Positions 29,548-38,659 of a stretch of DNA of 64,000 bases are shown here, in pieces (position 1 is the stretch's first letter; the number at the start of each line of letters is the position of its first letter). The DNA is taken from contig JAJDNS010000108.1 in assembly GCA_022340585.1 (NCBI GenBank), forward strand, positions 1 through 64,000, in the 5' to 3' direction. Source of the stretch: Acidobacteriota bacterium (GTDB lineage Bacteria; Acidobacteriota; Vicinamibacteria; Fen-336). The translations under genes were made by a program, and so were the position numbers. The notes beneath the pieces were generated by a model. The model was not told the DNA's origin. It saw nothing but the letters and a program-made list of their open reading frames with translations, and made no database searches.

Positions 29548-31284
29548 CTACCGGAACAGCTTCTTCAGGCTGGTGAGAGCGGAGTCCTTCGGCGACATCT
29601 TCTCCAGCTCCTGGCGCGCGCTGGCGTGACGGGGATTCAGGCGCACCGCGGTGCGCATCTCCGCCACCGCCCGGGATTTGATCTTCATCGCCTTGTAGTA
29701 CAGACCCCACTGGTAGTGGATGTCCGCGTTCTCCGGCTCGAGGCGCGAAGCCTCGAAGAACTCGCGCTCCGCGAGCTTCGCGGTGCGGGGGAAGCAGGCC
29801 ATGGCGATGGCGAGACGGAGACGGAAGGCGGCGACCTTGGGCTCGACCCTGACGAGCTTGTCGTAGACCCTCACCGCATTGGCATAGTCCGACACGGTCA
29901 TGCGGACCTCCCCTTCCATGAGGAGGTGCTCGACCTGGGCCTGGCCGCTGAACGAGCTCGCGCCCGCCGCCGCCACCGCCCGGCGTCCCGGGTCCGTGAC
30001 CCGGGGGTGCGTCTGATCGGGCGGGCGATCCTCGACCGGGGGGGTCTCCGCCTCCGGCGGGGGAGCCTGCGCCTCGGCCGGGGGCGCTTCCTCCTCGACG
30101 GGGGTGAGCTCCACCGCGAGGGGGGGCCGTGTCTGGTCGACTGGGGTCTCCTGGGTGGGCGCGGGAGGCACCGCCCGGCGGGGGGCCGTCCTCTCCAGAG
30201 CTGACGCCGCCTCCTCGTGGGCCCGACGCCCGGCGGCCGTCTCCGAGGGCTCGACGTGAGGGGCCTGCTCGGCCAGACGAAGCGCCGACGAGGCCCGACC
30301 GAGGATGACCTCGATGTCGCCGCGCAGGGGATCGCTCTCCTCCACCCCGTCGCGGAGGGCGCCATACCGCTCGATCTTCTCTTCGAGAGCCTTCACGAGC
30401 TCGGTCTTCGGGGCGAAGCGGGCCACCCGGAGCCAGGCCTCCCGGTCGAAGTGCGACGAGTGCTCCAGCTCCTGCTCGACCTCCTTGCGGATGGCTTCAC
30501 GCAGGGAAGGGTCGGGGCGGTGGTGCAGGGCGGAGAGGAGGAACATCCCGGTCTCGGTCTGCACCGTCGGCTGTGACGCCGGCGCTTCGTCGGCGTCACG
30601 CAGGATCCCGGAAGCCACGAGAGCGTAGGTGGCGCGCAGGCGGGAGAGGGTGAGGCCCCCTTCCGCCCACCCGAGCCGGCGCACGGTGACCCGGCGCTCG
30701 GCCATCTTCAGGATCTCGCGCTCCTCCTCCCCCTGGGGTTCGTAGGTGAAGGGAGGCACCTCGGCCAATACCACCTGCCGGTCCAGCCGGCCAAGACCCT
30801 TCATGATCAGGTCCCGTTGCTCCATCCTCCGGATCCCGTCGTAGAGAAGCCGGTGGATGGAGATGCTGATCATGTACTCCAGGGGGATCGGGCATTCTCG
30901 CTCTTCGAAGATCGCGGCTCCGTCCGTCAGCTCGAAGAAGGACAGCGCCATGCGGCGGACCTGCTGGGCGACCGCGGTCCCGACCTCGTAGCGGTCCATG
31001 ACCCCGGCTTTCACCAGCGCCTCCCCGAAGCGGCGCCGGCGCTCTCCCCGCATGAGGGCGGAGACGTGGTTGAACTCCTCCTGGGTGATCCGTCCGTCCT
31101 CGACCAGGGCTTCCCCGAGACGGTCCTTCCGCAGGTTGGAGGCGGTGAAGACCAGGCGACCGTGGTCGAAGAAGGCGGTCTTGACCATCCGGCCGGAGCG
31201 CACCTGGACGTCGCCGCTCCTCAGCTCGGCCGACAGCTGTCGGAAAGTCTCGGCGATGGGATGGGCGACGACGTCGGTCAGCAT
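29548..31284 (-). CDS. DUF4388-type protein with TPR-like C-terminus
   Basis: About 578 residues. Residues 5-110 match the DUF4388/PATAN-like pattern (LSAELRSGDVQVRSGRMVKTAFFDHGRLVFTASN) seen in regulators of Myxococcota and Acidobacteriota. A helical middle follows, then a Pro/Glu-rich linker (about 360-440) and a TPR-like end (YANAVRVYDKLVRVEP...NADIHYQWGLYYKAMK). It has no signal peptide or membrane helix. The start is unclear: the ATG at 31284 follows the GT2 stop by ten bases, while a GTG at 31305 would overlap that gene; neither has a strong ribosome site. Probably a cytosolic scaffold; function unknown. Confidence 0.72.
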   Translation of the reverse strand: MLTDVVAHPIAETFRQLSAELRSGDVQVRSGRMVKTAFFDHGRLVFTASNLRKDRLGEALVEDGRITQEEFNHVSALMRGERRRRFGEALVKAGVMDRYEVGTAVAQQVRRMALSFFELTDGAAIFEERECPIPLEYMISISIHRLLYDGIRRMEQRDLIMKGLGRLDRQVVLAEVPPFTYEPQGEEEREILKMAERRVTVRRLGWAEGGLTLSRLRATYALVASGILRDADEAPASQPTVQTETGMFLLSALHHRPDPSLREAIRKEVEQELEHSSHFDREAWLRVARFAPKTELVKALEEKIERYGALRDGVEESDPLRGDIEVILGRASSALRLAEQAPHVEPSETAAGRRAHEEAASALERTAPRRAVPPAPTQETPVDQTRPPLAVELTPVEEEAPPAEAQAPPPEAETPPVEDRPPDQTHPRVTDPGRRAVAAAGASSFSGQAQVEHLLMEGEVRMTVSDYANAVRVYDKLVRVEPKVAAFRLRLAIAMACFPRTAKLAEREFFEASRLEPENADIHYQWGLYYKAMKIKSRAVAEMRTAVRLNPRHASARQELEKMSPKDSALTSLKKLFR

Positions 31285-31294
31285 GGGCGTTGCC

Positions 31295-32029
31295 CTATTG
31301 TCCACGGCGGGGGCCGGCTGGCAACCGGCCGCGCCACAGCTCCGGGGCGAGGCGCCCCATCTCCACGAGAATGCCCCCGATCACTCCCGGCGCGGCGAGC
31401 GAGGAGTGGCCCCGGGAGCGCGGGAAGTAGTCTACGCCCATCTGGATGATCCGCGCTCCCGCGTTGCGGGCCCGCACGAGGAACTCGGCGTCGATGAAGC
31501 TGCCCTCGCTCTTGAGCTCGAGCCGCTGGAGGAGAGCACGCTGGAACAGCTTGAACGAGAAGTTGGTGTCGCGCAGCCGCAGGCCGAACAGGGTGCGCAC
31601 GAGACCGCTGTAGACCAGGGTGTACAGGGTGCGCACCAGGCCCTCGCTGGTGCGATCGAAGCGATAGGCTGCGAGCACGTCCGCCTCCTGGTACTCGAGC
31701 AGCCGCACCGCCCGGGGAACCTCCTGGAAGTCGAACGGCAGGTCGGCGTCGCTGTAGAGAACGAGCTCTCGCGTCGCCGCCGCGTAGCCGGCCCGCAGCG
31801 CCGCCCCCAGGCCGCGCCCCTCGGGCTGACGGAGCACGCGGATTCGGGGATCGTCGCGGGCCAGGGCAAGGGCGAGCTCCCCGGTTCGGTCGGTGGAGGC
31901 GTCGTCGACCACGAGGATCTCGTAGTCCTCGGAAACCGCTCGGGCGGCCTCGCGGGCCGCGGTCACCGCGCGCTGTACGTAGGGCTCCTCGTCGTGCATG
32001 GGAATGACGACGCTCAGGGAGGGAGCCAT
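31295..32029 (-). CDS. GT2 glycosyltransferase, dolichyl-phosphate mannose synthase-like
   Basis: A 244-residue GT-A enzyme. The nucleotide-sugar region SVVIPMHDEEPYV, the VVDDASTDRT loop and the metal-binding DAD in YSDADLPFDF are complete; the later DTNFSFKLFQR and EFLVRARNAG segments match DPM1-like enzymes that load mannose or glucose onto a polyprenyl phosphate. There is no C-terminal membrane domain, so it is a peripheral, DPM1-type enzyme. With the GT39 enzyme at 27037-28359 it would form a donor-plus-transferase pair for protein O-mannosylation. The DUF4388 gene follows within about ten bases. Confidence 0.85.
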   Translation of the reverse strand: MAPSLSVVIPMHDEEPYVQRAVTAAREAARAVSEDYEILVVDDASTDRTGELALALARDDPRIRVLRQPEGRGLGAALRAGYAAATRELVLYSDADLPFDFQEVPRAVRLLEYQEADVLAAYRFDRTSEGLVRTLYTLVYSGLVRTLFGLRLRDTNFSFKLFQRALLQRLELKSEGSFIDAEFLVRARNAGARIIQMGVDYFPRSRGHSSLAAPGVIGGILVEMGRLAPELWRGRLPAGPRRGQ

Positions 32030-32175
32030 GGCGCCGGGAAGGGTATCATCCGGGGCGAGCGGGGAACGTGAGGCGGAGCAAGGTCCTCCTCGTGATCGGG
32101 CTCCGGTCCGGGGGGACGCTCGACGAGGTCTGGAATCGCACCATGCGCCTGACGCGCGGGGGAAGAGAGGTTCGG

Positions 32176-33240
32176 ATGCCGCGAGCCGTGATCATCGGGA
32201 GCGGGAGCGAGATCGCCCCCACCCGCGTCACCAACGACCAGATGGCCCGGATCATCGACACCAGCGACGAGTGGATCCGGACGCGGAGCGGCGTCGAGGC
32301 CCGCCACTTCGCCACCCCGGACATCGCCACCTCGGACCTCGGCGCCGCGGCCGCGCGCCGAGCCCTCGACTCGGCCGGGGTGGACAAGGACGAGGTCGAC
32401 CTGGTGGTCTTCGCCACCATGACCCCCGATCACTTCTTCCCGGGTTGCGGCACCCTCCTCCAGGACAAGCTCGGGATGCCTCCGGTTCCGTGCTTCGACG
32501 TCCGCCAGCAGTGCTCCGGGTTCCTCTACGGGCTGCAGCTCGCCGACGCCCACATTCGGGCGGGGATGGCGAGGACGGTCCTGCTCGTGGGGGCGGAGGT
32601 CCACATCGGCTTCATGCCGTGGACCCGGGAGAACTACGCCTACGCCCTGGGGGAGTCGGACGTCCCCCCGACGAAGGAGGAGTGGGAGTGGAACTCCCGC
32701 TTCCGGCACCTGGTGGTTCTCTTCGGCGACGCCGGATCGGCGGTGGTCCTGCGCGCCTCGGAGGAGGGCGAGCGGGGGGTGATCGACCACGACCTCCACG
32801 GCGCCGGCGCGGACTTCGACAAGCTCTGCGTGCCGGGAACCGGCTTCAAGCACCGCCCGTACATCGACGCCGAGCAACTGGCGCGAGGCGACCACATCCC
32901 GGTCATGGATGGCCGGTTCGTCTTCAAGATGGCCACGACCCACATGGCGGCAGTGGCGAAGACGGTTCTCGAGCGAAACGGCATCGCACCGGAGCAGCTC
33001 AAGATGGTGCTGATGCACCAGGCGAACAAGAGAATCAACGAGTACTGCCAGAAGACGCTCGGGCTCCCCGACGAGAAGGTTCCGCACAACATCCACAAGT
33101 ACGGGAACACGACCGCGGCCACCATCCCCCTGCTGTGGGACGAGTGCACGCGCGACGGCCGCATCACCCCCGGGGATCTGGTGTTGATGGTCGCCTTCGG
33201 GGCCGGGATGACCTGGGGTGCTTCCCTGGTCCGCGCCTGA
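32176..33240 (+). CDS. Divergent beta-ketoacyl-ACP synthase III-like enzyme
   Basis: A 354-residue thiolase-fold enzyme with the FabH triad C113 (RQQCSGF), H281 (LMHQAN) and N311 (YGNTTAA). Compared with the window's own FabH it has an insert of roughly 20 residues in the middle (GFMPWTRENYAYAL...EEWEWNSRFRH) ahead of the LFGDAGSA strand, which would reshape the acyl-binding tunnel and dimer surface. It therefore probably uses another starter or acceptor: branched, long-chain or secondary-metabolite type. It starts at an ATG preceded by GGAAGAGAGG and is a single-gene unit between convergent and divergent neighbours. Confidence 0.85.
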   Translation: MPRAVIIGSGSEIAPTRVTNDQMARIIDTSDEWIRTRSGVEARHFATPDIATSDLGAAAARRALDSAGVDKDEVDLVVFATMTPDHFFPGCGTLLQDKLGMPPVPCFDVRQQCSGFLYGLQLADAHIRAGMARTVLLVGAEVHIGFMPWTRENYAYALGESDVPPTKEEWEWNSRFRHLVVLFGDAGSAVVLRASEEGERGVIDHDLHGAGADFDKLCVPGTGFKHRPYIDAEQLARGDHIPVMDGRFVFKMATTHMAAVAKTVLERNGIAPEQLKMVLMHQANKRINEYCQKTLGLPDEKVPHNIHKYGNTTAATIPLLWDECTRDGRITPGDLVLMVAFGAGMTWGASLVRA

Positions 33241-33307
33241 TCCGATCCCGGCCGGCGGGCGCGACGCCGCTGGCCGCCGAGACTTCCGACGGCCGGGGCT
33301 CTGTCCC

Positions 33308-36300
33308 TCAGTGGTCGGGCGCGTCGAGCCGGAACCCGGGACCCGCGCGGACGAAGCCGGCCTCGGCGAGGAACGGAGCGAGGGGGCCGTCGGCAAGGCT
33401 CACCCCCGGGGCGGGAGCCCAGCCAAGAGCGGCCCGCCTCGTGGACGCCGCCCAGCGGGCGAGGGCGCGTCCGGTGGCCCGCGCGACGCTCGTGCGGTCC
33501 GGCTCCGCGTCGGGCAGCAGCAGCACCACGTCGCGCCCGTTGCCGGTGAGGAAGGCGGCCAGGGCACCGTCCACGAGGACGACGTGGGCCCCGGCAGCCC
33601 GCTGGAGGCGAGTGGCGCCCCCCCGCGGCCAGGGCAGGGCCACGCCGTACGGGTTGGCGGGGTCGGTCGCCGCCAGCACCACCGCCTGTGGCTCCTCGTC
33701 GATGACCGTCGCGCGTTGCCGGAGACGCTCGAGAGCCCCGGCCTGGGCGAACTGCAGTCCTCCCCGACCGGCCACGAAGTAGCCCCGGCGCACGCGGCCG
33801 GCCTCCTCGAGCGCCCTGAGAACCGGGTAGACCGCGGAAAATCCTCCGGGCAGGTCCTCGCCGGCCACGGCGTCACGGGTGAGGACGCCGTGGCGGGCGA
33901 GGAGCTGCTCAGCCTGGGCCTTCATCATCTCGGTGGGAGAGGGGGCCGCGGCGGGGACCGGAGTCAGGGACCAACGACCCACCGCCGAGGGAGGGACCTG
34001 CCGCCTCGACCGGAAGGGGGCGAGGCGGTGCTGGCGCTCCGACCGGGGAGCGCGGGCGGAGAGGAAGGCCCGGAGCGCCCCCGGGGTGTCGTTCGTGACC
34101 ACCCCCGCCCAGGCGAGGTCCCACAGCGCGTCGACCACGGGGCGGGCGAGACCGTCTCCGGCCGCGGCCAGAAGCTCGCCGAAGAACGACGCGCCGGCTC
34201 GGGCGAGGTGGGTGCGGAGGCGATCCTGAAGTCCACCTCGAGGCACCTCCGCCGTCGGGCGGAAGAGCAGGGGCAGGGCGTCGGTCAGGAAGAGGGACAG
34301 TCGCCCATCTCGCTCGCCCAGGGGGCCCCGGCCCACCCAGACGACCTCCCCGGCGGCGGTCAGAGCGTCCAGGTCCTCGGGGCGGTAGCCCGGCAGCCGG
34401 GCCGGGAGAAGGTCACGCTCGAGGATCGACGCGGGGAACGAGGCGCCCTGGATCTGCTCGATCACGTCCAGGAGCGCGTCCGGGCCGCCCTGACGACCAC
34501 CGACAGGAGCCCCGAGGATGACGCCCTGCCAGTCGACGAGAAGCCGGGCCAGGGCCGCCGGCTCGGCCGGATCGACCTGCTTTCTCAGGGCGGCCAGGGA
34601 ACGCCGGCGCAGCGTCGCCAGGACCTCCGCACCGCACCACTCGCGGCCCGCCCCCCCGGGGCGGAACTCTCCCTCGAGGACCCGCCCGTCACCTCGAAGC
34701 TCCTCGAGCGCTCGGATGAGCGCGTCCGGGCCGAGGCGGTAGCGATCGGCGAGCTCGGCCACGGTGAAGGGCCCGTGGGTCCGCGCGTGGCGAGCCACCA
34801 CGTCGACGAGGGCCCGGGAGACGGGCTCGAGAAACGCCGCCGGGAGCCCCGGGGGAGGGGCGACGCCCAGGGCGTCACGGAGACGTCCCGCATCCTCGGC
34901 CGCGGCGAAGCGCTCGTCGCCGGCCAGCCTGATCGCGATCGCCCGTCTCTCGCGAATCAGGGTGTCGAGCCATCCGCGCGCCTCCTGGGTCGGGTCGCCG
35001 TCCGGCCCGGGCGCCACACGAGCGGCAACCTCGACGAGGGTGAGGTCGCCGAGGCGGAGCAGCAGGTCGTGGAGCCGGTCGGGCCCGCTCGCCCGCCGGC
35101 CCTCGCCCAGGCACTGCAGGGCCAGCTCCATCTCGGCGAGCGCGTCGCGGTCGATGAGCTCCCTCAGCTCGGTCTCGCCCAGCAGCTCTCTCAGCTGGGC
35201 CTGGTCAACGGCCAGAGCCTGCGCCCGGCGCTCGGCGAGGGGAGCGTCCCCGTCGTAGAGGTAGTTCGCCACGTAGCCGAAGAGGAGCGATGCGGAGAAG
35301 GGCGACGGCGTCCGGGTGTCGACGGTCACCAGTCGGATCTCGCGTCGCCGCACCCGGCGAGCCAACGCCACCAGTCCGGCGAGATCGAAGACGTCGCGCA
35401 GGCACTCACGGAACGTCTCGAGCACGATGGGGAATGCGGGGTAGCGCGCCGCGACCTCGAGGAGGTCGTGGGCCTTCTTGCGCTGCATCCACAGGGGGGT
35501 CCGCTGACCCGGCCTCCGCCGCGGCAGGAGCAGCGCCCGGCCCGCCGCCTCTCGGAAGTGGGCGGCGAACAGGCTCGTGCCCCCCAGGCCCTGGACGACC
35601 AGGTCCTCGATCTCCTCGGGCTCGGGCAGCAGGTCGGCTGCGTCAGGGGGGCTCTCGCGTTCGGGCACGCGGACCACGATCCCGTCGTCGCTCCAGAGAG
35701 TCTCCACCTCCGTCTCACCCGACCGTCGCAGCTTTGCTTCGAGGGCCATGGCCCAGGGGGCGTACACCCGCCCACCCCAGGGTCCGAGGAGGCACAGCCT
35801 CCAGTCCCCCACCTCGTCCCGGGTCCGCTCGAGGACGATCGTCCGGTCGTCGGGGAGCGTCCCGGTGGCCTCCCGCTGGTCCTCGAGGTAGGAGAGGAGG
35901 TTGTCCGCGGCCCGCGGATCGAGATCGTGCTCGTCCCGCAGGCGCGCCAATGCTTCTTCTCGAGGGCGCTCCCCCAGCTCGCGGGTGAGCCGGCCAATGG
36001 CCCGGCCCAGCTCCAGGGGGCGCGCGCCCCGGTCCGCTCTCCAGAACGGCATCTTTCCCGGCTCCCCGGGGGCGGGCAGCACGAGGACGCGGTCGCGGGT
36101 AATCTCGGTGATGCGCCAGCTCGAGGCGCCGAGAACGAAGACCTCTCCGACGCGGGACTCGAAGACCATCTCTTCGTCGAGCTCTCCCACCCGCCGTCCC
36201 GGGCCCTCGGCGTCGGCAAGGAAGACGCCGTACAGGCCACGGTCGGGGATGGTCCCGCCGTTGGTGACGGCCAGGCGTTGTGCTCCCTCCCGGCCCCGTA

Positions 36301-37810
36301 CCGTGCCCCGGAGGCGGTCCCACACGATCCGCGGACGAAGCTCCGCGAACTCGTCGGACGGATAGCGCCCGGACAGCATGTCGAGAACACCCTCGAGCTG
36401 GGCCCGCGAGAGCGAGGCGAAGGGCGCCGCCCGCCGGACGAGGGCGTAGACGTCGTCCACCTGGCGCTCCCCCAGGGCCACCGCGGCCACCAGCTGCTGG
36501 GCGAGGACGTCGAGTGGGTTCGCGGGGATCCGTGTCTCCTCCACCGCGGCCCGCTTCATCGCCCCGGTGAGGGCCGCGGTCGCCAGAAGGTCCCCACGGT
36601 ACTTCGGGAAGATGACGCCACGGGACACCGCCTCCACGTGGTGGCTCGCCCGACCGATCCGCTGCATGCCGCTGGCCACCGAGGTCGGCGTCTCGATCTG
36701 GACGACGAGGTCGACCGCACCCATGTCGACGCCCAGCTCGAGGGAGGAGGTGGCCACGAGCGCCGGCAGCCGGCCCTCCTTGAGCGCGTCTTCGATCTCC
36801 AGCCTCTGGTCGCGGGCAATGGACCCGTGGTGGGCGCGGGCCACTGGCTCACCGGCGAGCTCGTTGAGGGCGGCGGCCAGGCGCTCGGCGAGACGCCGGC
36901 TATTGACGAAGACGATGGTCGAGCGGTGGGCGCGCACGAGCTCCAGCAGACGGGGGTGGATGGCGGGCCAGATGGAGCGGCGCGAGAGGACGCCGGGCGG
37001 CCCCTTCGCCCCCTCGTCCGGGGCGGGGTCTTCGGACTCGCCGAGGCGCGACATGTCCTCGACCGGAACCTCGACACGCAGGTCGAAGGCCTTCTTCGTT
37101 CCGGCGTTCACGATGCGGACCGCACGCGGCTTCCACGTTCGTCGGCCGGTCCCGCCCCCCAGGTAGCGCGCCACCTCCTCGAGGGGGCGCTGCGTCGCCG
37201 ACAACCCGATCCGCTGCAACGGCCGACCGGCGACCTCCTCGAGCCGCTCCAGCGACAGCGCCAGATGGGCGCCCCGCTTCGTTCCCACCAGGGCGTGGAT
37301 CTCGTCCACGATCACGGTTTCGGCCGAAGCCAGGATCTCGCGCGCCCGTGAGGTCAGGATGAGGAAGAGCGATTCCGGGGTGGTGATCAGGATGTCGGGG
37401 GGCCGACGGGCCATCCGGGCCCGCGCGTCTGTGGGCGTGTCGCCGGTCCGGATGCCGAGCTCCGGGGTGTGGATGGGTTCTCCGTGGAGTCCGGCCACAC
37501 GGGCGATGCCGCGGATGGGCGCGCGCAGGTTCCGCTCGACGTCCACCGCCAGGGCCTTGAGGGGGGAGATGTAGACGACCCGGCAGCGCTCGGCCTTCGG
37601 GGGCGCCGGCGCGAACATCACCCGGTCGAGGGCCGCGAGAAAGGCGGCGAGCGTCTTACCGGAGCCGGTGGGCGCGAGGATGAGGGTGCTGTCGCCCTCC
37701 GCGATCGCCGCCCACCCGAGCTGCTGGGCCTTCGTGGGCGCGGCGAAGGTCTGGGCGAACCACTCGCGCACCGGCGTGCGGAACGGCGCGGCGGTGAGAC
37801 GGGAGCTCAC
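33308..37810 (-). CDS. lhr: Lhr-type DNA/RNA helicase
   Basis: A 1500-residue superfamily 2 helicase, the full length of Lhr. Walker A APTGSGKT (46-53), DEIH box (169-172), SATQ (204-207) and the domain-2 motif QRIGRASHH are present, followed by the winged-helix/Lhr-core region and the large C-terminal Lhr-specific half (from about 880). Lhr unwinds DNA and RNA-DNA hybrids and is linked to DNA repair; some Lhr C-terminal domains carry uracil-glycosylase activity. The reading frame is intact over 4.5 kb. No operon partner is close: the cyclophilin gene 42 bases downstream of the window's next minus-strand start lies upstream of lhr. Confidence 0.95.
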   Translation of the reverse strand: MSSRLTAAPFRTPVREWFAQTFAAPTKAQQLGWAAIAEGDSTLILAPTGSGKTLAAFLAALDRVMFAPAPPKAERCRVVYISPLKALAVDVERNLRAPIRGIARVAGLHGEPIHTPELGIRTGDTPTDARARMARRPPDILITTPESLFLILTSRAREILASAETVIVDEIHALVGTKRGAHLALSLERLEEVAGRPLQRIGLSATQRPLEEVARYLGGGTGRRTWKPRAVRIVNAGTKKAFDLRVEVPVEDMSRLGESEDPAPDEGAKGPPGVLSRRSIWPAIHPRLLELVRAHRSTIVFVNSRRLAERLAAALNELAGEPVARAHHGSIARDQRLEIEDALKEGRLPALVATSSLELGVDMGAVDLVVQIETPTSVASGMQRIGRASHHVEAVSRGVIFPKYRGDLLATAALTGAMKRAAVEETRIPANPLDVLAQQLVAAVALGERQVDDVYALVRRAAPFASLSRAQLEGVLDMLSGRYPSDEFAELRPRIVWDRLRGTVRGREGAQRLAVTNGGTIPDRGLYGVFLADAEGPGRRVGELDEEMVFESRVGEVFVLGASSWRITEITRDRVLVLPAPGEPGKMPFWRADRGARPLELGRAIGRLTRELGERPREEALARLRDEHDLDPRAADNLLSYLEDQREATGTLPDDRTIVLERTRDEVGDWRLCLLGPWGGRVYAPWAMALEAKLRRSGETEVETLWSDDGIVVRVPERESPPDAADLLPEPEEIEDLVVQGLGGTSLFAAHFREAAGRALLLPRRRPGQRTPLWMQRKKAHDLLEVAARYPAFPIVLETFRECLRDVFDLAGLVALARRVRRREIRLVTVDTRTPSPFSASLLFGYVANYLYDGDAPLAERRAQALAVDQAQLRELLGETELRELIDRDALAEMELALQCLGEGRRASGPDRLHDLLLRLGDLTLVEVAARVAPGPDGDPTQEARGWLDTLIRERRAIAIRLAGDERFAAAEDAGRLRDALGVAPPPGLPAAFLEPVSRALVDVVARHARTHGPFTVAELADRYRLGPDALIRALEELRGDGRVLEGEFRPGGAGREWCGAEVLATLRRRSLAALRKQVDPAEPAALARLLVDWQGVILGAPVGGRQGGPDALLDVIEQIQGASFPASILERDLLPARLPGYRPEDLDALTAAGEVVWVGRGPLGERDGRLSLFLTDALPLLFRPTAEVPRGGLQDRLRTHLARAGASFFGELLAAAGDGLARPVVDALWDLAWAGVVTNDTPGALRAFLSARAPRSERQHRLAPFRSRRQVPPSAVGRWSLTPVPAAAPSPTEMMKAQAEQLLARHGVLTRDAVAGEDLPGGFSAVYPVLRALEEAGRVRRGYFVAGRGGLQFAQAGALERLRQRATVIDEEPQAVVLAATDPANPYGVALPWPRGGATRLQRAAGAHVVLVDGALAAFLTGNGRDVVLLLPDAEPDRTSVARATGRALARWAASTRRAALGWAPAPGVSLADGPLAPFLAEAGFVRAGPGFRLDAPDH

Positions 37811-37851
37811 CCGCTCATCATAGAGGAGGCGTCGACCGGATCAGGGCCGGA

Positions 37852-38571
37852 TCAGGAGGCTTTCTTCTCCGGGGCGACGAGCTCGGCGCTCTTGATGTGA
37901 TCCAGCTTCGGGAAGTCGCCTCGGAAGTACCGGTTCCCTTCGGAGTGGGCACGGCCCTGGTCGGGGCCGTACGGGGGACCATCACCGTAGCCGGAGTAGA
38001 GCTTGTCCACCACTGCCATGCCTTCGACGACTCGCCCAAAAGGCGCAAAGCCCTGCCGGTCGAGGGGGGAGTTGTCCTTGTAGTTGATGAAGACCTGAGT
38101 GGTCCGGGTGCCTGGCCCGGCGGTGGCGAACGTGACCATCCCCCGCGTGTTGGACTGCTTCACCGGGTCGTCGGGAATCTGTGCGAATCGCCAGACCGAG
38201 CCCACCTTCGGATCGCCGTGGATGCCGAACTGGACCATGAAGTCCTCGACCACCCGGAAGAAGGTCACGTCGTCGTAGTAGCCCAGACGCACGAGGTTGT
38301 AGAAGCGATCGGCGCCCCGGGGGGCCCACGCGCGGTGCACCTCGACGACGAAGGGACCCTTCGTCGTCTCGAAGCGCACGCGGAAACGGTCGGGAGCCTG
38401 CTCGGTGGCCTGCTCCGGGTCGAGCAGCGGCGGCCGCGGGGTGGGGACGGGAGTCGGCGTGGCCACGGCCACCGTCGGCGACGGGCTCGGGGACTCCTTC
38501 TCGCGGCGGCCGCAGGCGGTCCCGGCGAGGGCAACGACCAGGGCCAACAGAAGGGGGGAGCGGAGCTTCAT
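37852..38571 (-). CDS. Lipoprotein cyclophilin-type peptidyl-prolyl isomerase
   Basis: A 239-residue protein with a lipobox signal (AGTAC, C20), a Ser/Thr/Pro linker, and a complete cyclophilin fold: FFRVVEDFMVQFG and TQVFINYKDN hold the catalytic arginine and the binding pocket. It would act on the periplasmic face of a membrane, complementing the soluble exported cyclophilin at 19701-20312. GAGGT lies nine bases before the ATG. The last 25 residues (NRYFRGDFPKLDHIK) lie beyond the fold. It is upstream of lhr on the same strand with 41 bases between them. Confidence 0.9.
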   Translation of the reverse strand: MKLRSPLLLALVVALAGTACGRREKESPSPSPTVAVATPTPVPTPRPPLLDPEQATEQAPDRFRVRFETTKGPFVVEVHRAWAPRGADRFYNLVRLGYYDDVTFFRVVEDFMVQFGIHGDPKVGSVWRFAQIPDDPVKQSNTRGMVTFATAGPGTRTTQVFINYKDNSPLDRQGFAPFGRVVEGMAVVDKLYSGYGDGPPYGPDQGRAHSEGNRYFRGDFPKLDHIKSAELVAPEKKAS

Positions 38572-38659
38572 CACAATCGACCTCGCAACGAGTGACACCG
38601 GGAGGAGAGTGTATACCAGGTACGACACCATCGGCCGGCGCGGGGGAGGGTGGCCGTCC

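Noticed and set aside
33218-37351. A 1377-codon open frame opposite lhr
   Set aside because: Antisense shadow caused by high GC content; composition is Gly/Arg/Pro-rich with no motif, while the minus strand encodes an intact Lhr helicase.
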